64,000 bases of DNA from Paragorgia papillata (taxonomy: Eukaryota; Cnidaria; Anthozoa; Scleralcyonacea; Coralliidae), in contig JAWNZC010000121.1 of the NCBI GenBank assembly GCA_035771165.1, positions 62,001 to 126,000 on the forward strand, read 5' to 3'. Of the stretch, positions 54,500-64,000 are shown piece by piece. Made by a program: the position numbers and the translations under genes. Numbering within the stretch: position 1 is the stretch's first letter; each line of letters begins with the position of its first letter. A model generated the notes under the pieces. It was given only the letters and a program-made list of their open reading frames with translations, made no database searches and was not told the origin of the DNA.

Positions 54500-55440
54500 G
54501 TGCTGTATTGATTGCTTTATATTATAGTAAAACTTAGTTATAGTTAAAATTTTAAATTATAGTAAACCAAACTACGTAATACGTATATAGACACAAAAAG
54601 CTGGTCACCACATGCTACCCCCTACTATAAGCAGACACCTCAGCGCAGAGTTGGAAAAAAGCTGCGGGTATGCGGGTATACCGCCCGGAGGAAGGGGAGT
54701 ACTTTAGTGAGGAAGGTTTAAAGTGAAAACACGTGAAACAACACATTCGGTAATCTGGGAAAGTTACAATTGATCAAGCAAGGTGTCGAGAAGAAATGCG
54801 ATTTGCAGCAAAACATTAGCTAACCAACAATTATGCAGCACTGGCAGTGGCAGCAGTTACATGTGTGAGACATGTACGCTGATGTCTGCTGTGATGTCTG
54901 TATCTTCGCAGCAGTCGAGGGTAGTAGTTGGCAGGCTATCAGTCAGCAGCGGTCAGTTATTAGTAGCTATTGTAGTATGCCAAAGCTTACCTATAGGAAA
55001 ACCAAGAAAACCAATTTAAGGTATTGTAAAAGTCATGCACTATTTATGAACGTTGCAAAACGCAAAATTCTCGCTATATATTTTGAGGAAGGTTATCTAA
55101 ACTTAAAAACCCATCCGGAGGAAGGTTGAATACTTTTTCCAACTCTGAAAAGCTGGTCACCACATGCTACCCCCTATTAAACAACCCTAACCGGAAACCC
55201 TTCTTAAGCGGACACCTCAGCGACGTTTCAAAGCCAAAGGTGTCCGCTGAATGGGAGTTCGACTGTATTATTTAATGTGCATAGTAGAAAATAATCAGGA
55301 TCGGCAGTAATCGGTCTCTGCATGCAGTTGTTGTGTTCCTATTGTCTTCTATCTGTTTAGTCAAGGTATAGTTAAATAAAAAATAATAAAACCAAAAAAT
55401 ATCCATTGTAGATTAACAAATATTTTTGATTGGAGCAAAT
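54500..55440. other. No gene recognised
   Basis: AAAAGCTGGTCACCACATGC TACCCCCTA occurs at 54598 and again at 55148, and GGACACCTCAGCG after both, so 54.6-55.2 kb may be bounded by direct repeats of about 60 bp. GCAGTGGCAGCAG-type short repeats near 54840-54960. Frames here lack support. Confidence 0.4.
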
Positions 55441-56640
55441 TAAGTAATTCAAAAATCAAGAGCAATAAGATTTTTTAAACCATACCTTTGTGTAATTGTG
55501 TTCCAAGTTCCGCACCTAATTTCACTACGAGTGTGTCCCTTGCATGGGAGAAAATGAAACGTGTCACACAACCTAGCTAGGTGATAAAAAGTAAAACACT
55601 GTGGAATGTCAAATCTTTTAAGAGGTAAAAAAATATTTATATATCCCGCGTGGATTTTCAATTGTTTCAAAACTTGTCAATCTCTTAGCTATTTCAATTT
55701 TTTTGTTTTACTTTTTCTTATTACTTAAAACTTCGCCTAAAAAATTAAAAATCTTATATATAGACCATCAAACTTCGGTAATTGTGAGAGAGTAGAAAAA
55801 CTACACGAGAAATAAACTTACTGCAATAAATCCAGCGACGACTCCATGACTGGCCCTTTTAAAAGAAAATGATGTTTTGAAGTGGTTGCCTTGACTAAAT
55901 TTGAACTTTTGTAAAAATGTTTAGGTAGACAAGATATATGGCTCGGAGAAAAACACAATTCTATTTTAAAATACAATATATAGGTTTCCAAGGAGGCCAA
56001 CCCGGCTCGCCAACTCGGGTTATTCTTTTTTCGTACATGAACCCGGGTTGGCTGCATTTTTTCCAACCCAGGTCAGCTTTTCTCATGCAACCCGGGTTGG
56101 GAATGGTTTTCTTTTGTCCGAGCAGAGCTCTGGTGTCAAGACATGTGGTCGATTATTTACTTATTCATTAAACAACATGGCAAACAACACGGCTAGTGAT
56201 GTAATTGAAAAACGTCGTAAGCAAATTTCGATTGTTTCAGTTGTCGTTGCATGCCTTGTATATATTCTCGCCTATTCGTTGGTGTAAGCGAGAAAACAAG
56301 GCAACCTACATCTGAATTGAAGTCGATATTTTTGTAGTCCTTCTGAGACAGACTGTCATATATTTGAGCTTGTCATGACATTAGACCATGCACTGCCATG
56401 AAAGTTGAGAATTCATTTTCACACAGGAGTCTGATTTGACAACAAACAAGATTGGCGCCAAAGTACACGAGTATTTCCGACACTTTACACGAGCCCGGAA
56501 AGTAATAGAAAACAGATTTAAAAAATCTTAAGTTTAGAACTAACTACATTGGTTTTCTGAAAAAGCAGCCCTTAATTAAACTTTCCAAAAATGCATAGGT
56601 TTAGAAAATTACGGAAAAGTCTAAGCGAAAATATTTAACA
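55440..56640. other. No gene recognised; ACCCGGGTTGG repeats
   Basis: Between 56000 and 56105 the words AACCCGGGTTGG, CCCGGCTCGCC and CAACCCGGGTTGGG recur in both orientations. A 36-codon frame at about 56177 (MANNTASDVIEKRRK then a hydrophobic segment) could be a small membrane peptide but has no support. Confidence 0.35.
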
Positions 56641-56823
56641 AATAGATTCCATTTTGCCGTTGTCTGTTCAGTTATAGATGCACAGATGACGTCACAACGT
56701 GGTAAGAACAAAAAAGTGGCCCACGAGACGCAGTCGAGTGGGTCACTGATGTTCTTACCACGTTGTGACGTCTTCTGTGCATCTATAACTGAACAGACAA
56801 CAAAAAAATGGAATCTATTTGTT
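56637..56823. repeat. 187-bp palindromic element
   Basis: AACAAATAGATTCCATTTTG, TTGTCTGTTCAGTTATAGAT and GATGACGTCACAACGTGGTA are inverted on the right, around CCCACGAGACGCAGTCGAGTGGG (given as one 9-bp stem CCCAC-GAG/CTC-GTGGG-like hairpin). Arms of about 80 nt. Confidence 0.85.
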
Positions 56824-57274
56824 TTATACAATAAAAATTTAAAAGGTTTTTGTCGAAACCCTTGCCGGATTTTGGGGCATGAAGAAGGAGAAAAGCAAGT
56901 CAGCTGACGTGATCTGACGTGACCATGTGTCTGTCCTCTAATAGATCATGGCCAACAACCAATGAAAACACGCATAGCAACCAGGGTATTGTATAAATAT
57001 AGATATTACATACTAATTATGTTGGCGAGGAGTATAGTCGCGCATGCGTATTTGTAGTTCTATTAATATATACTAGCAACCACAACTGAGTCATTGTTAT
57101 GCTTGTGAAAGTTTTAATGCTCAATTAGTTATTCAGCTATATTAACAAATGTTAATTTAGTCTATCTCTATGAAAGCAAGCTATACATTTGCGTTTTTCG
57201 GTTGGTTGTCCATTTAAACCTTGTTTCTTCTTCCTTAAATGGAAATGTTTGAGAAAAGTTAGCAAAAAAAAAGA

Positions 57275-57290
57275 GGAGAGGCAGGCAGGC

Positions 57291-57334
<44 letters not shown>

Positions 57335-57445
57335 CGACCGACCGACCGACCGACAGAAAAACAAACAAACAAACAAACAAACAAACAGACAGTCCGTTAT
57401 CTTTATGTATGATAACATTCCATGTATGACGTTGTTGTTGTTGTT

Positions 57446-57525
<80 letters not shown>

Positions 57526-57584
57526 GGTGGTGGTGGTTGTTGTCGTTGTTGCTGCTGCTGTTGTCGCTTTTCCTGTATATATAC

Positions 57585-57619
<35 letters not shown>

Positions 57620-57622
57620 TAC
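57275..57622. repeat. Compound microsatellite: (CAGA)n (CCGA)n (CAAA)n, (TTG)n, (TA)n
   Basis: CAGA array 57285-57332, CCGA 57333-57354, CAAA 57360-57386, TTG array 57428-57560 with TGG/TGC ends, TA array 57585-57618. The poly-Leu, poly-Val and poly-Gln frames are artefacts. Confidence 0.97.
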
Positions 57623-58074
57623 TAATGGTATATGAGCTATCTTGCAATCTGATTGACTGCATTACTAACTGTATATCAGCTCATATACGTAGTTTTCTTA
57701 AACTATTGCAGATGAAACTGGCTGGTTTTTTCAACGTATAGAAAAAACTTGAGCTAAGAAAAACTTGAGCTAAGAAGGGGAAACTAACATTTAACACAAA
57801 ATACATAACCCAAATGCACAATCTACAAAGTTAAGATGGTAAATCCACTTTAAAAACCGTCTTAAGAGTTTACAAAACCCGATTTGAATTGTTAGGTTGA
57901 CAATAATGTTTCGTCAGACAAATTAAAATCCACAAGAATTGAACTAACAACACATATTTATGAGTATACAACCATTATTATTTTGCTAAATAGCGCCGAG
58001 TTGGCTAAGTGAGTTCATATACGACGAGAGCGAATGGTATAATTGTTAAATATATATACTTGCCGTTATTAATG

Positions 58075-58820
58075 CTATCGGCGACGTCTTCTGCGACGTC
58101 CATGTCCATAACGCTTGCGCCCGCCGCCGTATCTACGCCTGCGGCGAGTTTCTTCGTCGACTAGATCCCCGCCCAGGATCAGCTTCGATTAGATATTCGG
58201 TTTCGTCAGGTGCAATTAATTCTGTTAACGTCGAATCAGCGTTGATGTCGTCCCTGGAAGAAATTGCTTATCATTGTTAGGTTGGAAATGGTTTTATAGA
58301 TAGGAAGATATATCATGAAGAGAAACAGGCCGAAGAAGAATGAACTAAAGTGAAAAGTTATACCATACACCTTATTCATAAAGATGGCCGCCAATTTATA
58401 ATCTTTTATATGCATTTAAATTAGCCGTTCCGGCCTCGTTCCTGTGTAAAACTTCTTTTAAATTATAAACACAAGAACGAGGTTTGAAAGGCTAATTTAA
58501 ATACACATAAAAGAATATAAATTGGAGTCATCTTTATGAATACGGTGTATAAGTTATAAAGAGAAGAGATGGCTATTCTAGCTCGGATATGATCGAGAGT
58601 TGAGTGTAAATGTTCTCCTAGCTATTTTACTCAGAAAAATTTTAAAGTTCTAAAACTGGACTTGAATGCGTCTTACCGGCGATCAGAAGGTTGTGGGTTC
58701 GAGTCCCGTTTGGGAACTCGGAAATTTTGCTGTTCGTATAAAATAGCTCAAGGTAACATATATCCCCCGAAGTTAAAATTATATAGCCTAAAAATGGGGT
58801 CACGACTTAATATGGGAGAT

Positions 58821-58878
<58 letters not shown>

Positions 58879-59529
58879 TGTGAGAGAGAGAGAGAGAGAA
58901 AATAGATTTAATATCCTTTTTTCTTTAACCCGTCGAAGGCTGTAGACTGACAGCCGAAAGCTCGATACTATTAAATTTTTTGATCAGAGAACGTCTTGTC
59001 TATTACTATTTAAGTATGAAAAAGAGTGTGATAACCACTTTAATATCACATTGTGATAACCACTTGTCATGCCGTACACATCCACAAAATAGATCAGAAC
59101 TATACCAGTTAATTATTAACACAACAATGATATAACTAGTTACAAGCTTTGTGTTTTTACACACGAAACAGCATGAAAGGAGTCGAGAACGGCATAATTA
59201 GAGCAATAAAAGTAGCGTGCTGCGTAGGCAGTGTTGAAACAACAATCGAAATATCGGTAAAGTTAGATATACTGCCGAAACAGGGTACGTAAGTAGTCTA
59301 ACGTTTCGAGCGAAGGCCCTTCGTCATATTAGAGTAAGTCTACCAAAAGCATATATGCCAACATTTTACTTTTTAGCACGCAAAAAAGTAAATATGCATG
59401 TACTTACAAAGCGACAACTTTTCTTTCTAATTCACCTTCATCTTCTCTCTCAACGTCGTCTTCAACGGGAAGAGCATGAACAAATGCAAGAATCAGAGCA
59501 AGAGCGAGGAACAAATACGTGGCTTTCAT
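58075..59529 (-). CDS. Candidate secreted prepropeptide (acidic pro-region, Arg-rich tail in shifted frame), 2 exons
   Basis: Exon 1 is 59529-59408, with a strong signal peptide (MKATYLFLALALILAFVHAL) and an acidic stretch (PVEDDVEREDEGELERKVVA). A clear donor (TTT/GTAAGT) leads to an acceptor (TTCTTCCAG) and exon 2 from 58253, which continues in frame with acidic sequence (DDINADSTLTELIAPDETEY). In this frame the protein ends at TAG 58133-58135 after SSRRRNSPQA (about 80 residues). One base over, the same exon reads on through DEET into a highly basic segment of about 23 residues (Arg runs at both ends, GGG and RYGHG between) and ends at TAG 58075-58077. Signal, acidic pro-part and cationic tail is the layout of cnidarian antimicrobial prepropeptides, or of a basic peptide hormone precursor. 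The Arg-rich tail is thus cut off by a one-base frame difference near 58163-58185: a mutation, an assembly error, or chance. No homologue recognised. Confidence 0.55.
58366..58552. repeat. Foldback element, family F7, second copy
   Basis: ACACCTTATTCATAAAGATG and the inverse CATCTTTATGAATACGGTGT; inner arms ATATGCATTTAAATTAGCC / GGCTAATTTAAATACACAT and CTCGTTCCTGTGT / ACACAAGAACGAG. In the intron of the prepropeptide gene. Confidence 0.8.
58800..59075. repeat. (GA)n plus interspersed repeat (GTCGAAGGCTGTAGACTGAC)
   Basis: GA array 58826-58900, then AACCCGTCGAAGGCTGTAGA, CAGCCGAAAGCTCGATACTA, GATCAGAGAACGTCTTGTCT and GTGATAACCACTTTAATATC. The same order follows the GA array at 61.46 kb, so array and tail belong to one repeat family. 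Confidence 0.8.
59210..59332. repeat. Foldback element, family F2, left half
   Basis: GTGCTGCGTAGGCAGTGTTG, ATACTGCCGAAACAGGGTAC and TAACGTTTCGAGCGAAGGCC; the right arm is missing. Confidence 0.75.
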
Positions 59530-59578
59530 GATCGTTGTCCAGCTGTCTTATTCTTACTGAATTACTTGTCCACCGATC

Positions 59579-59619
59579 TGAAATGATCATACCAGCCTTG
59601 ATTTTTGATTCCTTTTATA
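59579..59619 (-). promoter_or_regulatory. TATA box and Inr of the prepropeptide gene
   Basis: TATAAAA (minus strand, 59619-59613) lies 84 nt upstream of the ATG, with an Inr-like TCAGAT about 40 nt downstream of it. This supports the gene as transcribed on the minus strand with a short 5' leader. Confidence 0.5.
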
Positions 59620-59840
59620 CTCTTTTCTGTAATTCAAAATTTGTTTTTCAACACGCCCAAGTCCTTCTGCATATCCAAGTGGTTTCGATACAAGTTCTTG
59701 TGTATTGGCCCTGATACAAATATACTTTTTTCCTGAGTGGAAAACGTCAAATATCAATCAATGAATAATAGGTGTACTTATACGACGGATATATAGGATA
59801 CTGAAAAATCGTAAGTGTTTTAATAATTTTAACTCATTCA

Positions 59841-59965
59841 CAGTGGCGTAACCAGGGTCTTTGGTTTGGGGGGGGGGGGACGAGAACCTCGATCATCGTC
59901 TAGGGGGTACGGGGGCATTCCTCCCCTGGAAAATTTTGGATTTCTAGGGTCTCTGAAACACTATT
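59841..59965 (+). mobile_element. Isolated left end of a hAT-type element
   Basis: CAGTGGCGTAACCAGGGTCT then an 11-G run and GGGGGCATTCCTCCCCTGGA, closely similar in layout to the left end of the 19.3-kb transposon (GGGGGCATGCCCCCCCGG, TTTGGATCTCTGAAATGG). No matching right end is found to the window border. Confidence 0.6.
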
Positions 59966-60224
59966 TCCTGCATGTTGAGGCAAGTATTTAAGAGTAATCT
60001 GAAAGCCATAAATTACATAATTTTGTTGAAATCAAACCAGAACATAGAATGATACACATCAGAATATCTTTAGATTTATTTCAGATAAACAAGTCGTAAA
60101 TGTAAAAACAGATTGGAGGCATTTCGTATGGACCCTTAGTATTGTAATTTATATAACATATAATAACATGCCTGCAATATATATAACATATCACTATCTA
60201 CTCACTTGGACTTAAAACAACTGT

Positions 60225-60226
<2 letters not shown>

Positions 60227-60269
<43 letters not shown>

Positions 60270-60282
60270 ACACACACACAAG
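60227..60282. repeat. Poly-C (about 29) followed by (CA)n
   Basis: One of the longest homopolymer C runs in the window, directly joined to a CA tract. The run length is likely uncertain in the assembly. Confidence 0.95.
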
Positions 60283-60295
60283 TTTCTCCACGGAT

Positions 60296-60600
60296 TTAAA
60301 CTTTTCACGAGAACGGTCTTGGAGACCATTGGGAATCAAAGATTAGATTGTAGGGCTGCCAGGATTATTTATGGCTTTCCTAAAGATAAACCTTCCGAAG
60401 ATGTATTTAAAAAAACAAAATGGAATACGCTATTTTATATGTATATAAGAGCTTAGTAAAAGTAATTTATAAGATTTAGTGAGGGTCTCTACTATGTCTC
60501 ATATCATAGAAAAGAATAGTAGCAAATATAATCTTAGAACTACGCATTATCACTAATTTTTTGAAACATTCAATTGCACATGGGGGCTCAATCTTCTGGA
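60296..60600 (+). pseudogene. Degenerate LINE reverse-transcriptase fragment
   Basis: CRAARIIYGFPKDKPSEDVF KKTKW is recognisable as the thumb region motif QNRAARII-x-PSEEV of many invertebrate LINE ORF2s, with frame breaks around it. Confidence 0.5.
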
Positions 60601-60779
60601 ATACATACATACATATACATATTTATTATATGGACATCGATGAAATACCAGGCGACATAAGTCCATCAGTTGCTGCAATCATATTACCCGATATTATAAA
60701 TATTAAATATTAAGTTACGAAGACAAAAATAAGAAATTTACACATAAAGATTTACAACGTCAATATAAAGATTATTTAA

Positions 60780-61260
60780 ATACATCTAATAAAAGTAAAT
60801 GAATTGAATCTATATTTTGGAGTGACTCAACTTCATCTCATAACTGGCCTGATGAGCCTCTTAAAATAATTTAACGACTCAGCTTGTTTCGATTCGTGCG
60901 ATTAATTATTCCAAAGCATGGCACCATTATATTTAAAGCTTCTTCTAAGAAATTCTCTCTTAGCTTTTAGAAGTGCCAATTTAGTGTCGTTATTTCTAAG
61001 GTTATATCTGTTTTGATATTCACTGATTTTCCGAAAGGGTTCTTTTAAATTTGGCGCAGTGTGATCGTTGAGTATTTTATACTGATGAAGACAGCCTTTG
61101 TATAGTGTCGTCTTGCATCTAAAGTTTCCCACGAGAGGGTTTCGAGAACGTCAGCCGACCTGATTTCATAAGTGGCTGTAATTACTCTTGCCAGTGTCAG
61201 TGTCGTGTGATGAAGATAGTTTACCGCAAAGTGTACAAATGACGTTTTGTAAAAAAGCTT
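60780..61260 (-). pseudogene. Degenerate LINE ORF2 C-terminal region
   Basis: In two frames: EIRSADVLETLSWETLDARR, then YKILNDHTAPNLKEPFRKIS, YNLRNNDTKLALLKAKREFL and FKYNGAMLWNN, an in-frame stop, then SHESKQAESLNYFKRLI. The order matches LINE reverse transcriptase C-termini. At least one frameshift and one stop make it dead. The opposite orientation to 60296-60600 means two insertions. Confidence 0.7.
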
Positions 61261-61457
61261 AAGCAGGACGACACTCTCCTAAGAATGAAGACTCCAATGC
61301 CTTATCAGTGCAATCAATTACAAATTTTATGCCTAATTTTATATTATGTTAATTATCTTTTATATAATTTTACTGTACATATATTTGTAGTTAAATTTTC
61401 ATTATTCGTGATTTTCATTATTCTTCCATGTTTTACAAACACCCGAGAACAATGAAA

Positions 61458-61755
<298 letters not shown>

Positions 61756-61775
61756 ACGTTCATCGTACACTAAAA

Positions 61776-62216
61776 ATGCCTGGCCAAACGCTTTCAACAT
61801 TTCATTCAACATCGTTCAACATTGTTGAATTCAACATGTTGAAAGCGTTTGGCCACCCCTGTTGAATAATGTTGAACGTTGTTGAATGGTGTTGAATGAT
61901 GTTGAACGAAATTTGAACATGTTCAAATTTTCGTTCAACACGTGAACGCGTTCAACATTTCTATTGTTCTCAAAATGTTGAAAGAGTGTTGAACGCATTT
62001 GGCCACATTTCATTCAACTTTGTTGAACAGAGACATGCGCCATGCGGGATATTGTCGATTCCAGCTTTTGTGGTAGCCCGCGTTAAATTAATTGTCATTC
62101 ATGAATGTTGAACGATGTTGAATTAATTTGGCCACTCGTGCTTTCAACATTATTCAACATCGTTCAACAATGTTGAATGATGTTGAATGCGATGTTGAAA
62201 GCGTTTGGCCAGGCCT
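61776..62216. mobile_element. 440-bp MITE built of TTCAACAT/ATGTTGAA words, GCCTGGCCAAACGC ends
   Basis: Ends GCCTGGCCAAACGCTTTCAA and inverted TTGAAAGCGTTTGGCCAGGC. The interior contains more than twenty copies of GTTGAA or TTCAAC in both orientations and repeated TTTGGCCAC. No coding capacity. Confidence 0.8.
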
Positions 62217-62219
62217 TAA

Positions 62220-62920
62220 GTATTTTTATTATAATTTCTATTAACTCTTGAAGTTTCTTTCTCGGTAAATTAAATAAAGAAAATAATTTCCTTGCAGAAG
62301 AGTCATGAGTTGGTTACTCAAGGTTCACTCGTGTGATTAAGAATTTTTGATAAATCCTCAGTATCACACTCGTGACCATGGATTAACGCCTTTTTTATTA
62401 TATGGATAAGGGTATTGGCAGGTATTAAAATACCCGTAGAATCAATATTACACTACATCCTAGAACCAATATCATTGTCTTTGTTTTCTGAAAGTCCTTC
62501 TGTGCTACGAGACTTACTAAGTTCTTTATAACAAAGTATTACACTTGCAAGAACACTCCATTCTTGGCAAGAATAAAAAGGAACCAATTTCAAAAAAATA
62601 TTATTTTTCTATAATTCTAATTTCGGGGAGATACTCACTCTATATTCCCCTGGTCGCACTAAAGTCGCGATTTTGTATTCAATTGTGTTTTAACTACTGT
62701 GTAGTTTTAATATTTGTTATGTTCCAGGTGATTCACATTGTCATTGTTCTTAGCATTAAGGGGTCAGGTCTCTATTGGGACGGAAGTCATGTTCCTTTCG
62801 CCTGTTTAGGTTTGCATGTTGTTGACTAACTGATTGTATTTTATACTGTATACAGTTTAATATCTTATATCTATGTAACAACCATGCATTCACTGTAAAA
62901 TATAATGTGACAAATTCATT
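62220..62920. other. No gene recognised
   Basis: The frame at 62545-62829 has no signal, splice or family support. Confidence 0.4.
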
Positions 62921-62925
62921 AAACT

Positions 62926-63412
62926 TAAAGTGTATATGAAATGAAAATTAAGTTTGTCTAATTTGGAAGAACATTTGATATTGTAAAGTAACATCTTCTA
63001 CAGTTTTTCCATATCTTACTTCGTTCTTGAGATATTGCTATTTGTTTGATATGTAAATGATCACACTGCATACGTCACATTGTATAATGAGTTGTTGGAA
63101 AATTAGGAATGTCGTTGAAGTTATCGAACAAAGTCACACGAAACTGGGCATGTAGGTGTATTTGTCTCATGACTTTAAACAAACACAGGTTCAAGCGATT
63201 AAACAGACAAATATCAATGATATACACGATTTCTCAAAAACTCATTATACAATGTGACGTATGCAGTGTGATCATTTACACATCAAACAAATCTTAATAT
63301 CTCAAGAACGAAGTAAGATATGGAAAAACTGTAGAAGATGTTACTTCACCATTTCAAGAGTTCTTCCAAATTAGACAAACTTGATTTCATTTCATATACA
63401 CTTTAAACTCTA
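62926..63412. repeat. About 487-bp palindromic element, family F8
   Basis: TTAAAGTGTATATGAAATGA, TTCTACAGTTTTTCCATATC, TTACTTCGTTCTTGAGATAT and GATCACACTGCATACGTCAC are inverted on the right in order, ending TTTCATATACACTTTAA. Same layout as the copies at 48.3 and 47.2 kb but with different arm sequence. Confidence 0.88.
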
Positions 63413-63489
63413 TCTGGTGACCCCCTATAGTTCTTTTTACTTCATTTTAAGAGATATCCACAAGTGTTGTGGTATAACTAGATTAGTTA

Positions 63490-63580
63490 GAAATATTTAA
63501 CACTTGAAGCCTTTATTCTGGCTAACGCCAGACGATTTTATTCAGTGCAGGGAGAGGTCCAGGCCTCAAAGTGTTAAAAA
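63490..63580. repeat. Foldback MITE, family M2, single copy
   Basis: TTAACACTTGAAGCCTTTAT TCTGGCTAACGCCAGACG ... CCAGGCCTCAAAGTGTTAAA. Confidence 0.85.
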
Positions 63581-63629
63581 CAAAAATATACGATACTCAC
63601 TTAGGAATAGTGATTTCTATATACCTCGT

Positions 63630-63985
63630 TTTGAAACTGTTTGTTATGGTACGTAAGCATTCTATATCCTATTTAGGACCTTTCATATGGTCAAAATTAA
63701 GTACCACTTTAAGAGCTTCATGCAGAGAGTCTGAACATTTTTAAACAAACGATAAAAAAGATAGATTTAACTACTTCAATAGAGAACAATTCAAATTGTT
63801 GTACTCTCTTCACGTTATGATGATGTATATATTTTGTTCATTTTGATTTATTTGCCTATTTACTTTATATACTTAATGTAATATTATATACATAGTATTT
63901 TATTTATATAATCATAGATAGTGTCCACAATTAGTTGTTAACTAGCTAAATACATTGATACTTGAATAAAGTTTTTTGTTTTTTT
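63630..63985 (+). pseudogene. LINE 3' end (reverse-transcriptase tail plus 3' UTR)
   Basis: VRKHSISYLGPFIWSKLSTT LRASCRESEHF matches the usual SISYLGPKIWN-type ending of LINE reverse transcriptases, followed by an AT-rich 3' region ending CTTGAATAAAG and a T-rich tract at the window edge. Confidence 0.55.
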
Positions 63986-64000
63986 TTTCTTCTTATTATT

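Noticed and set aside
54783..55129. Two overlapping plus-strand frames (78 and 85 codons) as a gene
   Set aside because: Composition-driven, no splice or family support, and they lie between direct repeats of about 60 bp.
57152..57662. Poly-Leu, poly-Val and poly-Gln frames
   Set aside because: Readings of the TTG and CAGA microsatellites.
58675..58730. tRNA gene or tRNA-derived SINE (GGTTCGAGTCCC box)
   Set aside because: A B-box-like GGGTTCGAGTCCCG is present, but no A box, cloverleaf or acceptor stem could be built around it.

Overview
This is a window of an animal nuclear genome: AT-rich, with spliced genes (GT-AG introns, TATA/Inr promoters), long microsatellites and a very high density of inverted-repeat elements. 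Recognisable genes are a GATD1-like and a CFAP20DC-like gene, a TMEM86-like membrane protein, a TNF receptor with a death domain, and a secreted protein built of repeated Cys-rich GECWS modules. Together with an OTU-hAT transposase and the repeat landscape, this suggests a marine invertebrate, most likely a cnidarian. That placement is inference; no taxonomic marker is present.

Layout. 0-0.5 kb: last exon of a probable GPI-anchored or membrane protein (+). 1.8-4.9 kb: complete GATD1-like gene (-, 7 exons). 4.9-5.7 kb: shared divergent promoter. 5.7-13.0 kb: complete CFAP20DC-like gene (+, 7 exons, with one unexplained frame change). 14.3-18.1 kb: TMEM86 lysoplasmalogenase-like gene (-, 2 exons), its intron carrying a nested pair of inverted-repeat elements and a 5S-derived SINE. 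19.3-24.6 kb: an almost intact 5.3-kb hAT-type transposon whose transposase begins with an OTU-protease-like domain and has one internal stop. 25.9-39.9 kb: TNF-receptor/death-domain gene (+) with a TATA/Inr promoter and introns full of foldback elements, a LINE fragment, and on the opposite strand a hammerhead ribozyme-like motif. 44.3-51.3 kb: a 401-residue secreted protein (-, 7 exons, all introns phase 1) made of three tandem A-B exon pairs. 53.3-54.5 kb: a GC-rich-ended transposon. 58.1-59.5 kb: a small two-exon gene (-) for a candidate secreted prepropeptide whose Arg-rich tail lies in a shifted frame. 60-64 kb: LINE relics, GA repeats and large palindromes.

The host genes have no evident joint pathway; only GATD1 and CFAP20DC are close enough (779 bp between start codons) to share control. 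The rest of the window is dominated by non-autonomous DNA elements: at least a dozen foldback families, several in tandem arrays, including two families that share one inner core but have different complementary arms. Exon boundaries were read by eye from splice sites, phase continuity and remembered family similarity, so they are models, not transcript evidence.
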